NCBI GenBank assembly: GCA_037176905.1
Contig: JBBBWG010008446.1
Location: 1-64,000, forward strand
From: Azolla pinnata
Lineage: Eukaryota; Streptophyta; Polypodiopsida; Salviniales; Salviniaceae
Length of the DNA: 64,000 nucleotides
Direction of reading: 5' to 3'
Shown here: positions 12,301-24,487 of the stretch, piece after piece
Layout: the number at the start of each line of letters is the position of its first letter
Position numbering within the stretch: position 1 is the stretch's first letter
Program-made: the position numbers and the translations under genes
The notes under the pieces: generated by a model
Told to the model about the DNA's origin: nothing
The model's database searches: none
What the model saw: only the letters and a program-made list of their open reading frames with translations

Positions 12301-15300
12301 CATATAGTATGTCTTGACAGTAAGTATAATCAAATTTATTTAGATTTTTTAACTCCAAGCTTAAATATAATAAAGAAAATATGTCTGTATATTATACTCC
12401 TTATGATTACCAATCTTTAATTCGTGAAAAGTGTAACTTTCTCAAAAGAGTTCATATGTCTCAAAAGACCAAAACTATTTAGAATTCCTTACTCCTACAA
12501 AATTATGAGAATCAACTGAAACCAGCCTGAGCCAAGGCGCCCCTTGACTGCAAAGAATGATGCATGAATCTCCGAGTCCACATAAATCCGGTTAGTCTCA
12601 TTTGCAGACTATGGACAACGCTAGAAAAAAGGAATATTTCATGCATTTATCACTTAGAAGCTCTGGAAACCATCAAGAAATAGTTATGGTTTGAGTCTTA
12701 GAGCCAATTGTGCGGGCTGATCTCAGCCACCATGCTTACAGAAGGATAACCTTAATTTCCATGATAGTGGATACTTAGCATATGTATCCCAGTACATACA
12801 TAAATGCATGCAAGGCTGTATGTTTGTATGTGCATATTTATGTGCACTTGTGGCTAAAGTACCCTTTAGTATAAAATATGAAAAATTAACAATGAATAAA
12901 ATCAGTTGTATCCATGAACTCACATATCAGACTTGAGACAACTTTATATAGTGATTCTGCATAGCCAGTCAAAATGTTTACACATATAAATAGTGATGGC
13001 CCCTGTCCTGCAATAGCAATATCCAATAACGTAAGAGAACTCCATATAATAATACCAACGAATGAATTTAAATTTTGTGTTCATGTAAATAATTATCGAA
13101 ATAACTATGCCTGGATGTGCAATGAGACTTATAAAAATATGAATACTATACAAGAACAACAAGAACGAACTATTTTCTTATAGATGAACATTGTGCAAGA
13201 TCCTAATAAACACATACAGACTACAAAAGCAAGGTGATTTGAGTATCAATACGAAGACCATTGCATGCTTTTGGAAGTTGAAATTGTTGTGTAAACTCCA
13301 CATTGTCTATAAATAAATATAAATATGAAGGAACCCGATTCTGTTTTAATCAGCCGCCATCACATACTATAATTGGTCAGGTACATGATACTTTAGGGCC
13401 TATTTCCCCTATACTAAATGACCAATAGGCAGTTTCCCATGATTCTCACTGAGGACTATTCATCTACCACTGACATGGAGGTCCTGTTGGTATACAAAAT
13501 CTCCAAATTCCACAATCTCCAAGCAGTAATGAGCGAGCTTTCACCCCGACAACAATGTGCACTACCAATTCTAGAATGGAGGCCTATGGTTGGTATAATC
13601 AATTTTAAGGATTAAAGTGATTTTCGGTTATTAGCACACATCCACAATCATACACTTACATATTACAACTACTTATTGCTTCTTCAAAGAAAAACAAATG
13701 TGCAAGTATAGGTGCAATGAGGTTATCGTATCTACCAAAACCATGATCGGTTATTTGGTTGCTGATCCAATTGATTAATAAAGCTCCGATAGACATTAGT
13801 GTAGTATTCATCACCAAATAACGAAATCTGGATGTATAAATGTAGTTAAATAAGTACAGTGAATGAACAAAGAGCTTGAGATGTGGTTAACTAAGTCGAG
13901 AAGAAAATCCACAAACCTGTGATTTGCTGCATACACTGAGTATGGGACAGACTGAAATGAGATTATAATTGCTTGAATAACAGCAATTGCAAAGGCCAAT
14001 TTCTGCCTGAATTTCAGTCGTATAATCATTTACCACTTCCAAGTATCACAAACTTAATATTAATCATTTCATACTTACGTGTATTCCTTGATTCTCTTTA
14101 CACCTTCAGTACCCTCTTTGCGTAGTCGGACTAGGTGGGGTAAAACATAACAGAGTACCTAAAATAAAAAGTTCTCCATTACACGGAGAGAAAATAAAAA
14201 ATCTATAATGTAAGATATTATACAAGTCACACCAGTTCTACTACGAATCTACTAGTGTTGTAGAGTGTCAACGGTTTTGTGCCAAGAAAACAGGAATGTA
14301 TATTATCAGCATAAAAATCTTTTCCAAACACAATACATCCTATTTCTAAGTGGAAGTACTAAGAATCTGTATAAATATAAAACTCTTTTTCATACTAGTA
14401 GAAATCCAGCAAAAATAGCAAATATTTGCACTTCCAGCCAACGATATGCGTTTCATTCTTACTAGTAATCTCAGTGACTAGTCAGCCACAAATTTATCAA
14501 TATAGAGCACTTTTTAGTAAACCCATGTTGGAAAATCATCTTCAAATAATCTTGAAATAAAAATACTTTATTCCCTTACCATTTAAGGATTAAATGTGCG
14601 ATTAAAAATGGATATACAGTACCTTTAGCCTACACATAAACAACTTCTGCAACTATTTAGAAAAACTACTGAGCACCATTTTTAGGACTACAAATATTGA
14701 CTATATCATATTATATAAATTGTCTTACAAGGATATACATACTGAAATATATTGTTTAACTTCATAGAGAAAAGGTTGCAGAAAATTTAGGAAAACTCAA
14801 GCAATAATCGTTTATTGCAGCATGCAATGAAGGAAAAATGAAGGATTTACTACATATCAGTTGCATATATGAGAGTCCATCTCTATGATATCAATCTAAA
14901 GTGTCTCCATTCAACACAAAACTTTCATTGTCTTTTTTATATGGAAATGCCGCTAATCGATACTAGAATTTACACTACCTGAAAGATAACTAAATCAAGA
15001 TAAGATCATCCTACACAAGAATATGATTGTGAGACATGATCAGAATGCTTAATCAATGACTTCTTGGCATGAGATTGAGATAAATATGTACACTCAAGTA
15101 CAGCGAAAACCATTATAAGGTCCTCGAGGCACAATACTAGAAACCAATGATAAGTTGAATCATGCTAGAGAAGAACAAACTTATTTCAACATAGCTCATA
15201 AGAGGCATTGCGGGGATCCCATATGGATTACAGTTAAGCTGCCTCTGTGTAACCACTAGTAGCAGGCTAACTAGAACACATGAATCGTCAGTAGGAAGAC

Positions 15301-18300
15301 GTTCATCCAAGTTATGATCAACTATATTTGATTTTAGTCGAGATGGCAGGAAACGATCATGTTGGAAAAATGACTTCAGCCGATTAAAATAATCAGCCTT
15401 TGCAAAAGCATACCCTTGCATAGTAAGCCGATCAAGCTAGAGATGTATGAAAAACTTCATTAAAAGTCCATGATTGGGATGAACCTGCATGATAATAGAA
15501 GCACCCATGTATGGTCCAATACCAAGCTGAAAAAAGGATAATCTCATTTCCGGCACAAGGTCACCAGTCCCTTCTGTAGAAACCAAATAATAGCTTAGTC
15601 AGCTCAACAAATGAGACAGACAAATTTGCCAATTTTTACATTGTTTTACATAACGACGAGGAAGAAATGGTTAACTTTGTCCAAAAACTACGATTTCATA
15701 GCTTGAATAACGTGAGAGTTTGGCTCGGTCGGTTTGGATCAATAGTTTGGTTTTGTTTGGCTTTATAGCATGGGCTCCACAGTTCAGATTATCCAGCTTG
15801 AAGTCACAGTTCGAACACTTAAACGAGCATGGCCATAGTTTAAATGGCTTAAACAGTTTGATTCCGTTTGGTTCAGTTTGGTTCAACAGTATGATTTGGT
15901 TTAATTTGGGTTCCAGAAAATATAATGGCTAGGTTGAGACTATACAAACCAAACAGAACAATTATTAACACTAGTAATGACTATACAAACAAAAATGGTA
16001 TCATGCACCTGTAGGATATACAAGGTAATCTCCAGGCATAAAACGTCGATCAAATCCTGGAAGAGGAATGAAATGGCCAGCACGCATCGCAATAAGCATA
16101 AGAAGTGTAACTAATGCCCGTTGCCTGATTTCACTCTTGAAGAAAGACCCAAGCTGTTTCTTCACTGTTGTGCCTAGTTTTGCCAAAACTAGAAACCTGT
16201 TCTTGAACCGCTTCCTGGCTGAAAATGATCTTAATAGTAAATCATCAGAACTGACGGATGTAGATGCTTCAAATGTTTTTGAATCACTGAGTTTCTGTTC
16301 ATCCATAACCACTGATGTCCTCTCTATGTCTTCCAACAGAAAACCTTGTTGATGCATGGTACTTGAATCTGCAGCGTCCCTGCTCCCATCTTTAATTGAG
16401 CGTTCATCCATATCTGCAGCTCGAGGTCTGCATTTTGTTGTCTGTATATGGAATTTTCCAGCTGCACCAATTTAAGAGTAGTGTGGTAGTTTATAGAAAC
16501 AATGGCAAATAGATACATTATTAAATCTGGAAACAAATAAGCTAAAGATTTTCAGGACAAAAGCGATTAAAATATTGAAGCTAACCTTTGATATATAATG
16601 CTATGGAATGATGATTATGAACCCTGCATACAAATATTGACGAAAAAATTCAGATTTATATGCAAAAACAAACAGCTACAGGCTCCAATATAGTGTCGAT
16701 TCTAAGAGTGTTAAGTCCATAAGAATGGCATGACTTCCTATGCCACCAATGCTATCGAAATTTTGCAATGCTCTTCGAGCATTTGAAGAACAAAGGTGCC
16801 CAATGCATTATGATTGACTGAATATATTCATTTGATGCTTTTGTCAATAAAACCTAGGAGAAATCACATGATCTAGAAGTCAACATACAACAAATGACTG
16901 GTCAAAGATTTTCTTGTAGTATATGTATTGGATCAAAACAATCTCCAACTGAAAACATAAATCATGACTTACATCTGCATAAAATCTGAAGCAATTCTGA
17001 CTCTTTTTACATGTTTCTTGGATAGAAGACTCAAACATCTCTCCTCACTCAATGAATGTTCTGTGCCTGTAAAAAATCACATTCAATAAGCTGCAGTAGA
17101 AAGAAACTATTCAATAGGGAGACAAAGGAAGCAGAAGGCTTCTATGAGGACTGGAAGGATATATAATGACGCAAATTTTTCTCATACAAGAATGACCACA
17201 AACAATTGCAATTTGCAATAATGGACTTTCAGTGATGATTCTGTAAAGAGGATTGCAACATGAACTGGTGTAGACCATGGTTTTCTGTGAAAGGAAATCC
17301 CGTTGGTCCAAGTGCTTTTGCCTTCAGATGCGCCTCACCCAACTGAAACCCCTCCATCTCATGCACTTCATAGTTTTTATAAAACAAGTTTTAAAATACT
17401 TAAGACATGTTTAACATTTTAGAACTGCTATTTCAACACGTTCCACTAATTTATGTATTTAAAACAAGTATTTATGCTTCAGAAAAAATATAAACTAAAC
17501 AACAAAATACGATTTTTGGCCCAAAAACTCTTCTTAAATTGAAATGATTTCTTCATTGAGAAAAGGTTTCAGCATGTCTTCTCTTCTTTAGATTATTTAT
17601 TGTGTGGTAATAATTGTCCGAATTAGAGAGATTAAACCATCCGAAGTTGGTGAAGCAACTGGCAGGTGCGATAGAATTATAACTAGCATTTGGTATTCTA
17701 TCTTTAGAAAATACAAATATTCAGAGAGGAAATTCCACATTTATGGTATCATATACTCATGGTAGGATTCATATACTGATACACTAAACAAAACCCAAGC
17801 CTTTTCGTAGTTGTCTCCAAATTCATCGCATTAAGACCATGTGCGATAGAATTATAGGTAGCATTTGGTATTCTATCTTTAGAAAATACAAATATTCAGA
17901 AGGAAATTCCACATTTATGGTGTCATATACTCATGGTGGGATTCATCTACTGATACACTAAACAAAACCCGAGCCTTTTCGTAGTTGTCTCCAAAATCAA
18001 CGCATTAAGACCATGTGCGATAGAAATATAAGTAGCATTTTGGTAACCTATCTTTAGAAAATATGAATCTTCAGAAGGAAATTCCACATTTATGGTGTCA
18101 TATACTCATGGTGGGATTCATATACTGATATACTAAATAAAACCCAAGCCTTTTCGTAGTAGTCTCCAAATTCATCGCATTAAGACCATGTGCGATAGAA
18201 ATATAAGTAGCATTTGGTATCCTTATCTTTAGAAAATACGAATCTTTAGAAGAAAATTCCACATTTATGGCGCCATATACTACTCATGGTGGGATTCATA

Positions 18301-18660
18301 TACTGATACACAGCCGAAAACCTAAGGCTTTTCATATTTGTCTCCAAAGTCATCGCATTAAGACCATCCATGCCATCTCTCTCAACATGGAACATACTAC
18401 CAAGGATAGTTATCATGTTCTCTCGGCATTGAATTGCATGTGAGAAATCTCCACAATGAATTGCATGGGAGCAACACTGCTAGTTCTCTCTCTCTCTCTC
18501 TCTCCCTCCCCCCCCCCCCTCTCTTTCTCTCAGCAAAGAGAAGAAAGAAAAGTCGCTTAGCTGTGAGACAAAATAGAGAGAGAGAGAGAGAACCTGAGCC
18601 GAGCTTCATGAAGAAGAATGGTTTGCACGGTGCGACTGCAGCTGCGGCGGCGGCGGCCAT
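9358..18660 (-). CDS. SCY2: Plastid preprotein translocase subunit SCY2 (SecY2)
   Basis: Ten-membrane-span SecY homologue of the second plastid Sec system, which inserts proteins into the inner envelope. Exons in gene order: 18660-18594, 17066-16973, 16623-16586, 16461-16009, 15573-15485, 14158-14079, 14006-13917, 13827-13736, 13007-12924, 12239-12098, 11926-11807, 11727-11604, 11527-11404, 11251-11145, 9447-9358. Phase is continuous and gives 597 aa. Family matches: FIPLPGFDRR (about 197), MRLSFFQLGI, VRLRKEGTEG, SITEVEPYIPFNINPTGMQP, YLMKIGARIPGVKPGKKT, VEYLTKVQASTRFWGG, DSIGFTSMLIIVGAILDLRR, YNVMPSLSKVL. The first about 165 residues look like a transit peptide plus a low-similarity linker. 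Exons 1-3 are inferred only from splice sites and phase: exon 1 encodes an Ala-rich start (MAAAAAAAVAPCKPFFF) and exon 3 is only 38 nt. A protein start at the in-frame Met in exon 4 (16411) is the alternative. Intron 1 holds a 175-bp tandem array and intron 14 a foldback element. Confidence 0.93.
10336..10390. repeat. 24-bp inverted repeat (hairpin) in SCY2 intron 14
   Basis: The left arm 10336-10359 and right arm 10367-10390 pair over 24 bases with one mismatch around a 7-base loop. The right arm also begins the first of two direct repeats (see the next entry). It looks like a foldback remnant of a small non-autonomous element, but no terminal repeat or target-site duplication is clear. Confidence 0.85.
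10367..10565. repeat. Two direct repeats of about 99 bp in SCY2 intron 14
   Basis: Copy 1 starts at 10367 and copy 2 at 10466. Both begin GATTCCTTCCA and share ACTAAAGTGGACCTTCAGGA and ACATGGAATC. They differ by scattered substitutions and a T-run in copy 2. Confidence 0.85.
17668..18367. repeat. Four tandem units of about 175 bp in SCY2 intron 1
   Basis: Units start at about 17668, 17843, 18017 and 18192, each with GCGATAGAA near its start, TTTATGGTGTCATATACTC in the middle and TCGCATTAAGACCAT at the end. Spacing is constant at 174-175 bp and copies differ by a few substitutions and small indels, so this is a young tandem expansion. The unit length is close to a nucleosome repeat and to many plant satellite monomers. 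Confidence 0.92.
18484..18590. repeat. (CT)n, C-run and (GA)n beside SCY2 exon 1
   Basis: A CT microsatellite followed by a run of C, and further on a GA run at 18574-18590, lie within SCY2 intron 1 just after the proposed exon 1 donor. Confidence 0.85.
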
Positions 18661-20068
18661 GGCGAGAGCGGAAGGATCGGAAAGATTGGAAATTTTGGGT
18701 GAGAATTTGCCTCTCGGAGACGATAGTATTTGTGTTCACTTCTTACGGTTCGAAAAGCCATCAATCAATCTTTCGAAAAATTCGATATCCGTTTAACATA
18801 CAGTTATACTTAAGAATCGATATTCGCATTTGTCGAGAATCGATATCTGTTTAGCTTCGGATTCGGTGGTGGAAGAATCGTAAAAGGAAAAGAAAAAAAG
18901 AATCGGTCGTTCGATGTGTCTGGAATCGATATATCGTCGTACTTGACAATCGGCATTAGCATTTCGACGCTGAGTTCGGATTCTGTGGTGGAAGAATCGT
19001 AAAAACAAATAAAATTCGGTCATTCGATGTGCCTGAAATCGGCATATTGTTATGCTTGAGAATCGATATTAGCATTTCGACGCTGATTTCGGATTTCGGT
19101 GGTGATATATAAACCCCGTCAAGAATCGTTCATTCGGTCGTGAAATCTCCGATGCACATTCATGATGGTACATGTATGTAGCATAAGCCGAGCTGAAGAC
19201 ACATCGACCAGCGTGGAAGGTTTTATGGATATGTGGCACATTTACCAGTTCTGTGCAAGCTTTGTGGCAGCTAAGTTTTGGACATGGAATGGGCAGTCTC
19301 ATCTCCATATGATAATAGTCTTTCAATTTTCCGTGGTAACGTGTTTCCAATGGTGCATGCTTTTCTGATGTGGTGATTGATCGAGGATGACACATCAAAT
19401 GCAGGTTTATTTCGGACCCGATTGTTAAAACCACATCTCCAGGTGGTTATATCACAATTGTGAGCATCATTTGACTTAATATGTGGTATGTATGCATGTA
19501 TGTTGAGATACGCATCAGAGTAAAATGACTAATGTAGCTTCACCACTATCTGGTTGGATTTCCATTGAAAACATTACCAAATTACGATAATTTTCCGCAC
19601 CTATTTCTTTTCACAACAGCTAGCCAAGTTTCTGTTTGTATCTTATCAACTCTTAACTAAGTAGCCTTTGTGGTTCTATGTTTGTCACACTTGCTCAATA
19701 AAACGAATATCGGATAGCAACATACTAATCTGAAATACAAGCACAATTGGATTCTGAAACACCCCTGACATTTTCATTATGTCCAGAAACATTGCTCAGT
19801 TTGTGCCATTCATTTTGTAACAATGAACAAACACTTCCAAAAAGGGAGATGAAAAATGGATAGACCTCCCAATGATTGCTCTTACAGTTGAATAATTTGG
19901 CCATATAATCGATTGCTGAGATTAGCATCAGCCATTGAATTGCATTTTGAGGATCTAGCAAACTCCTCCGCGCAGCTTGCATAACAAAAAGCGAGCATCG
20001 AAAGCATTTCCGATATTTTTCTCGCTCGAGCGATTGAAACAAGAATGCTGTAATTGTGTACCTATTCC
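18661..20068. other. SCY2 upstream region and PLMT 3' flank
   Basis: About 1.4 kb between the SCY2 start and the PLMT stop. The part nearest SCY2 (about 18790-19110) is a diverged tandem repeat listed separately. The remainder is unique-looking, with no ORF that resembles a protein family. Confidence 0.75.
18790..19110. repeat. Diverged tandem repeat of about 130 bp upstream of SCY2
   Basis: Roughly two and a half copies share GAATCGATAT, TTCGGATTC, GGTGGTGGAAGAATCGTAAA and GGTCRTTCGATGTG blocks. Later copies also share ATTAGCATTTCGACGCTGA. The array lies just upstream of the proposed SCY2 start and is rich in CGAT words. Confidence 0.8.
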
Positions 20069-21921
20069 TTAGGTCTTGAGTGCCTTTGGGAGCTTTGCCC
20101 TTGATGTAACATCCTCGACGCTTTCAACATGGCTAAGAAACAGATAACCAAGGATCCAGATGACCACATAAGGCCATTGCACCCAGTAAAGGCAACCCAA
20201 TAAGCTCAGGGAGCTACCGACATATTGAGGATCCCTTATATATCCAAATGGGAACTTCTGAACCCATGGAATCTGCTTCCCAAAACGCACTCCGTAATAA
20301 ACGCCATCCTCACCCAACAATTGATACACCCTACATGTTCAAAAGTGAGAGAAAAAAGAAAAAAAAAGAATGTACAAATATAAGTAGCGATGCTGATCGT
20401 TTGAAAGATTTTGTAGCTTCATTTAACCCCCGACATCTGATTCATAACAGAGAAAAGAAGGTGGTATTTTAGATCCTAAAACCATGGGAATATGACTGGC
20501 TAATCAATAGTTTCTTTTAAGCATTTATTTCGATTGATAACAAGATGCCTTGGGTGCTAGAACCCGCTTCTTACAAATTTTCAGGAGCCAATGGAAGCAG
20601 GGACTGACTAATTACCTAACTATACCACATACATACAAATAACACATGCATTCATGCACACATGCGTACAGAATTATGTGCATATATGCACACACCCATG
20701 TGTGTGTCACAGCTTGTGCTATTTGAATGCTCTATCCACATACAACATACCAGATAAAGGCATCCATTCATGTAACACACAGAGACATAATCATCCACAA
20801 ATGCATGTGTTATACCACATACATACATACAAATAACACATGCTGCATCCATGCACACACGCATACAGAATTATGTGCACACACACATGTGTGTGCGTCA
20901 TAGATATGTGTCATTTGTACGCTGTATCCACATACAAATACCAAATGAAGGCATGCCTTCATGTACCCACAGAGACATAATCATCCACCACAAATGCATG
21001 TGTTATAACTATGTGTGGTGTATATGTATGTGTGTGACAAATGCTTTACATGCCAATGTATGTGTAAATCTTGGTTGGTGGCGCATACACATACCAAATA
21101 CAGGCATGCATTCATGTACATATACACAGACATAATCATCCACAAATGCATTTCTTGTTGTAACTATGCTGTGGTGTATATGTATGTGTGTGACAAATGC
21201 TTTACATGCAAATGTATGTGTAAATCTTGGTCGGTGGCACATACACATACCAAATAAAGGCATGCATTCATGTACATATACAAAGACATAATCATCCACC
21301 ACAAATGCATTTCTTGTTGCAACTATGGTGTGGGTGTATATGTATGTGTGTGACAAATGCTTTACATGCAAATGTATGTGTAGATCTTGGTCGGTGGCGC
21401 ATACACATACCAAATACAGGCATGCATTCATGTACATATACACAGACATAATCATCCACAAATGCATTTCTTGTTGTAACTATGGTGTGGTGTATATGTA
21501 TGTGTGTGAAAAAATGCTTTACATGCATAGATGTGTAATGTGGGCGATTTTACCGTAGGTTGAGGTACTGCCCTGCGAGGAGGAGGAGGATGGAGAAGAG
21601 AGGAGGGGGCCAGGAGGGAAAGGAGGAGGCGGTGGAGGCGAGGGCCAAGAGTTGGGCGAGCTTGAGGAGGTGCGAGACTTGGGCCATGCGATGGCAGGGA
21701 TCCACGAGCACCTGAGATATGGCATCTTCATCACCATCATCATCATCACCACCACCACCACCACCTCCTCCTCCTCCTGTTGCTGCTGCTGCTGCTCTGC
21801 CATGGGAGGAGCAGAAGTCAACCCATGCCTGTGGATGCGTCCAGAGGAACCAGTAGAAGGGGAAGGGGAGCAGGATGAGGAGGGAGGTGAAGGAGAAGGC
21901 CAGGAGCTCTACAACTGTCAT
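20069..21921 (-). CDS. PLMT: Phosphatidyl-N-methylethanolamine N-methyltransferase
   Basis: Small ER-membrane SAM-dependent enzyme that performs the later methylations from phosphatidyl-monomethylethanolamine toward phosphatidylcholine. Exon 1 is 21921-21554 and exon 2 is 20330-20069, joined in phase to give 209 aa. Family hallmarks: LLPFPFYWFLWTHPQAWVDF near the N-terminus, SSFPSWPPPLFS, GQYLNLRVYQLLGEDGVYYG, VRFGKQIPWV, FPFGYIRDPQYVGS and the C-terminal HVESVED. The IRDPQYVG and VESVED segments correspond to the SAM-binding GXG-like and acidic motifs of PEMT-type enzymes. Several hydrophobic membrane segments are obvious. Plant homologues I remember are about 165 aa. The extra length comes from a few N-terminal residues and an Ala/Gly/Asp-rich insert at about residues 43-70. 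The single intron carries a tandem minisatellite. Confidence 0.94.
20626..21535. repeat. Minisatellite in the PLMT intron
   Basis: Two families of tandem units. About 20626-21000 holds two copies of roughly 190 bp containing ACACATGC and CAGAATTATGTGCA. From about 21019 a unit of about 157 bp (starts near 21019, 21175, 21335 and 21490) contains GTGTATATGTATGTGTGTGA, AAATGCTTTACATGC and ACATAATCATCCAC. The two families share the last block and AGGCATGCATTCATG-like words. Open frames here are low-complexity shadows. Confidence 0.9.
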
Positions 21922-23350
21922 CTCTCTCTTGCTTCTTCTTCTCTTCCCTTCTTGTTTTCTTTTTACTTGAAGACAAAACTATAACTAACTAGCTACAATG
22001 GCACCTTCATCCCAAACCCTAACCCTAACCCTAACCCTAACCCTAACCCTAACCCCCCTATGAGAGGCATCCAGCTAAGCCTAACATGGCGAGCCGATGA
22101 GATCGATTTTTGCGATGCGGCAACAAGATGGCTCCGTAGGGGGGCTTGTGTTGTGGGTATATCGATTGATCAAAGGTTCATCCGAATCGCCATTCATGGA
22201 GCTTGTAAATCAGTCAATCGATCAAGGGTTTCGTGGTTTAGGAATCATGGAGTTGCCCGATCGCATCCATCGCATCTGTGAGCTCAGTGAAGATCGATCA
22301 GCTCAATACCGAGCAATGGCTCATCGTGCATCGAAAAGACCCGAATTCGCTCGCTCTAGATCCAATCTAGTGCTAGATCTAACCACCAATTCATCCTCTT
22401 CCTAGTACTACTAGAACCGAGCTAAATTTATGCTTGTCAAAGAGCTAAACCCTAGACCCTAAACCCTAAAGCCTTAAAATCTCCACAAAGAGCTACCAAT
22501 GTGTCCACCAAGAGGGCCATCAACAACCCTTCCATTTTTTCTCCCAGATTTCTTCAGCATTAACAAGCAATTCTAAGCACTTAATTGCCCACAACATACC
22601 ATCAGGTTTCGGAGATTTTTAAAAAAAAAAACTAAAACAAAACTCTGCTTATTACATCAGGTCTTCAAATAGATGCATTTTGAAAACCCAAAGTCAGGCA
22701 TGGATGAGTTTTGTCATCAGGGGCTTAGAAATCAAGCCTGTGTTAATTAGTTATATGGTAATGGAGATTATGCTACCTTGCGAAGAACAATTTAAAAAAA
22801 TTAATCCATATTTAATATGAGAGGAACAAAAGGGGGGGGGGGGATTTACAAAGTGGATGATAAACTATGACCATTTTTAATTCTGATACAACTCCTTCAA
22901 ATCAATGTCTCAGGATTTCCAACAAGAAAAAAAATGGTCGATGCAATTGCTCGCGGATGGAGAATGTTTTGGATTTTCCAGCTACTTTCTGTTGTGTAAA
23001 CCTTTACAATTTTGTATTGGTCCCCACACCCTCCCCTCTCCTTGCAGGAATGACCTCCAAGCTTTCCTTGAACATCCCCCCCTCTTCTCATATAGAGATT
23101 GCTCATCGAGCTTTTTCTGTATATAAAAAAAGTTCAATCACAATGGTAGTAATAGAAAAAACCCTGCAGAAGGGTTTTCGGGCGCCTTTGATATAGATTG
23201 GTTGCTGCCAGTTTATCAATCACAGCATCAACATTATCAATGCACCAGGACTTGAATCGATTGGTGTTTTTTTAACTCTTCACAACTTCCTTTGCCATGA
23301 GAGACCACAGGATCAATCAACCCAGAGTCTACCCAACTGTCTACCAACCC
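21922..23350. other. Intergenic, PLMT promoter and TOP1 3' flank
   Basis: About 1.4 kb. It contains a short CCCTAA array at 22017-22052, isolated ACCCTAAACCCTAA words near 22450-22470, and poly-A and poly-G runs. I see no supported gene. Confidence 0.75.
22017..22052. repeat. Six perfect CCCTAA units
   Basis: Six uninterrupted hexamers, i.e. TTAGGG on the - strand, about 95 bases upstream of the PLMT start codon. This is the six-base TTAGGG type, not the seven-base TTTAGGG usual for plants. A C-run follows. Confidence 0.9.
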
Positions 23351-24451
23351 TCAAAATCTGTAATCCATGCTGACGTCCATTGCCCATGCAAATTTCGCAA
23401 GCAGAGATTTGTTGAATATCTATCAAAACAAATACAAAAAAATGTGTTAATCTAATTTGTCATGTCTACAGAGTAATTCTCAAATGTCCCACACATATAT
23501 ATATTGATCGATTGATTTTATTAACACTCTTGGGAGATTCCATGATTTTACTTCGAAAGGTAAGAAGACGGGTTATAGAGGATGAGACCTTCTCGATTGG
23601 AACCTCGTGGCGTTTACACCATGCCACTGTGATTCGAGGATCCATGTAGTTAATCTTGGATGTACCCAGTGCAACAGTTTTCATATCATCTTTGATCTTC
23701 ATGTCCAGCTTCATTTTCTCGATCTTCTGCTCCGTCTGTGCTATCTTCTTCTGCAACCTGTAGATTATAACGATGAAGAAAAAGAAGTACATACACCTTC
23801 AGCTTCAGCCACACTTACAATTAAAAACAGAACAAAGTGGCCCATCCCCTGTTATGCCCAGGAAAAGATTAAATAACGTACGCCTCCGGATTCTGGTTAC
23901 GTTTCGGTTTCCCATCAGCATCTTTGAGAGGAGGCTTGCCTTTCTTAGCCCTAGACAAGTCTGTCTGCAACTCTTGTAGCAATTCCTACTCGACGAAGAA
24001 TTTTTAAAAGATATTAGTTTAGGACTAATAATCGCAGACAAACAATAATGAAGGATATGGACAAGTACCTCCAGCTCCGTCATTTTTGTCTCCAGTTTTT
24101 CCATCTGTGCCCCGTGTGATTTAGAAACAGACCTTTGATGGTTACATAGGATAGCGACCTGTAGCATTATCAGAAAGTTAAATAGAGAGAGTTCAAGATG
24201 AATCGCAATGAGCATGAAGAGGGTTTCAAAAGTTCCTGTCCCTATTTGGGTTTGTCTAGTGTGCACCTCTCATTATTCATTTCCATGCTACAGATGAAAA
24301 GTTTATCAAAACTTGGATTCGCAGAGAGAGAAGTAAGAGATGAATAAAAACCTCCTTATTTGCCCACTGATATGCTGCAATTTTCTCTGGCACTGTTTGC
24401 CCATCTGTTTTCACCAGCTGAATGCAAAGCAAGACAAAACTTATAATATAC

Positions 24452-24487
<36 letters not shown>

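Noticed and set aside
17111-17311. Possible extra SCY2 exon after a TTTCACAG acceptor
   Set aside because: It runs to a stop in the open frame and does not fit the phase between exons 1 and 2, which already join correctly.
21009-21467. 152-residue - strand open frame of His/Cys/Tyr-rich repeats
   Set aside because: It is the translation of the PLMT intron minisatellite. The repetition is at the DNA level and the gene model removes it as intron.
20626-21535. CRISPR-like spaced repeats
   Set aside because: Units are contiguous and similar along their whole length, with no unique spacers, in a plant nuclear intron.
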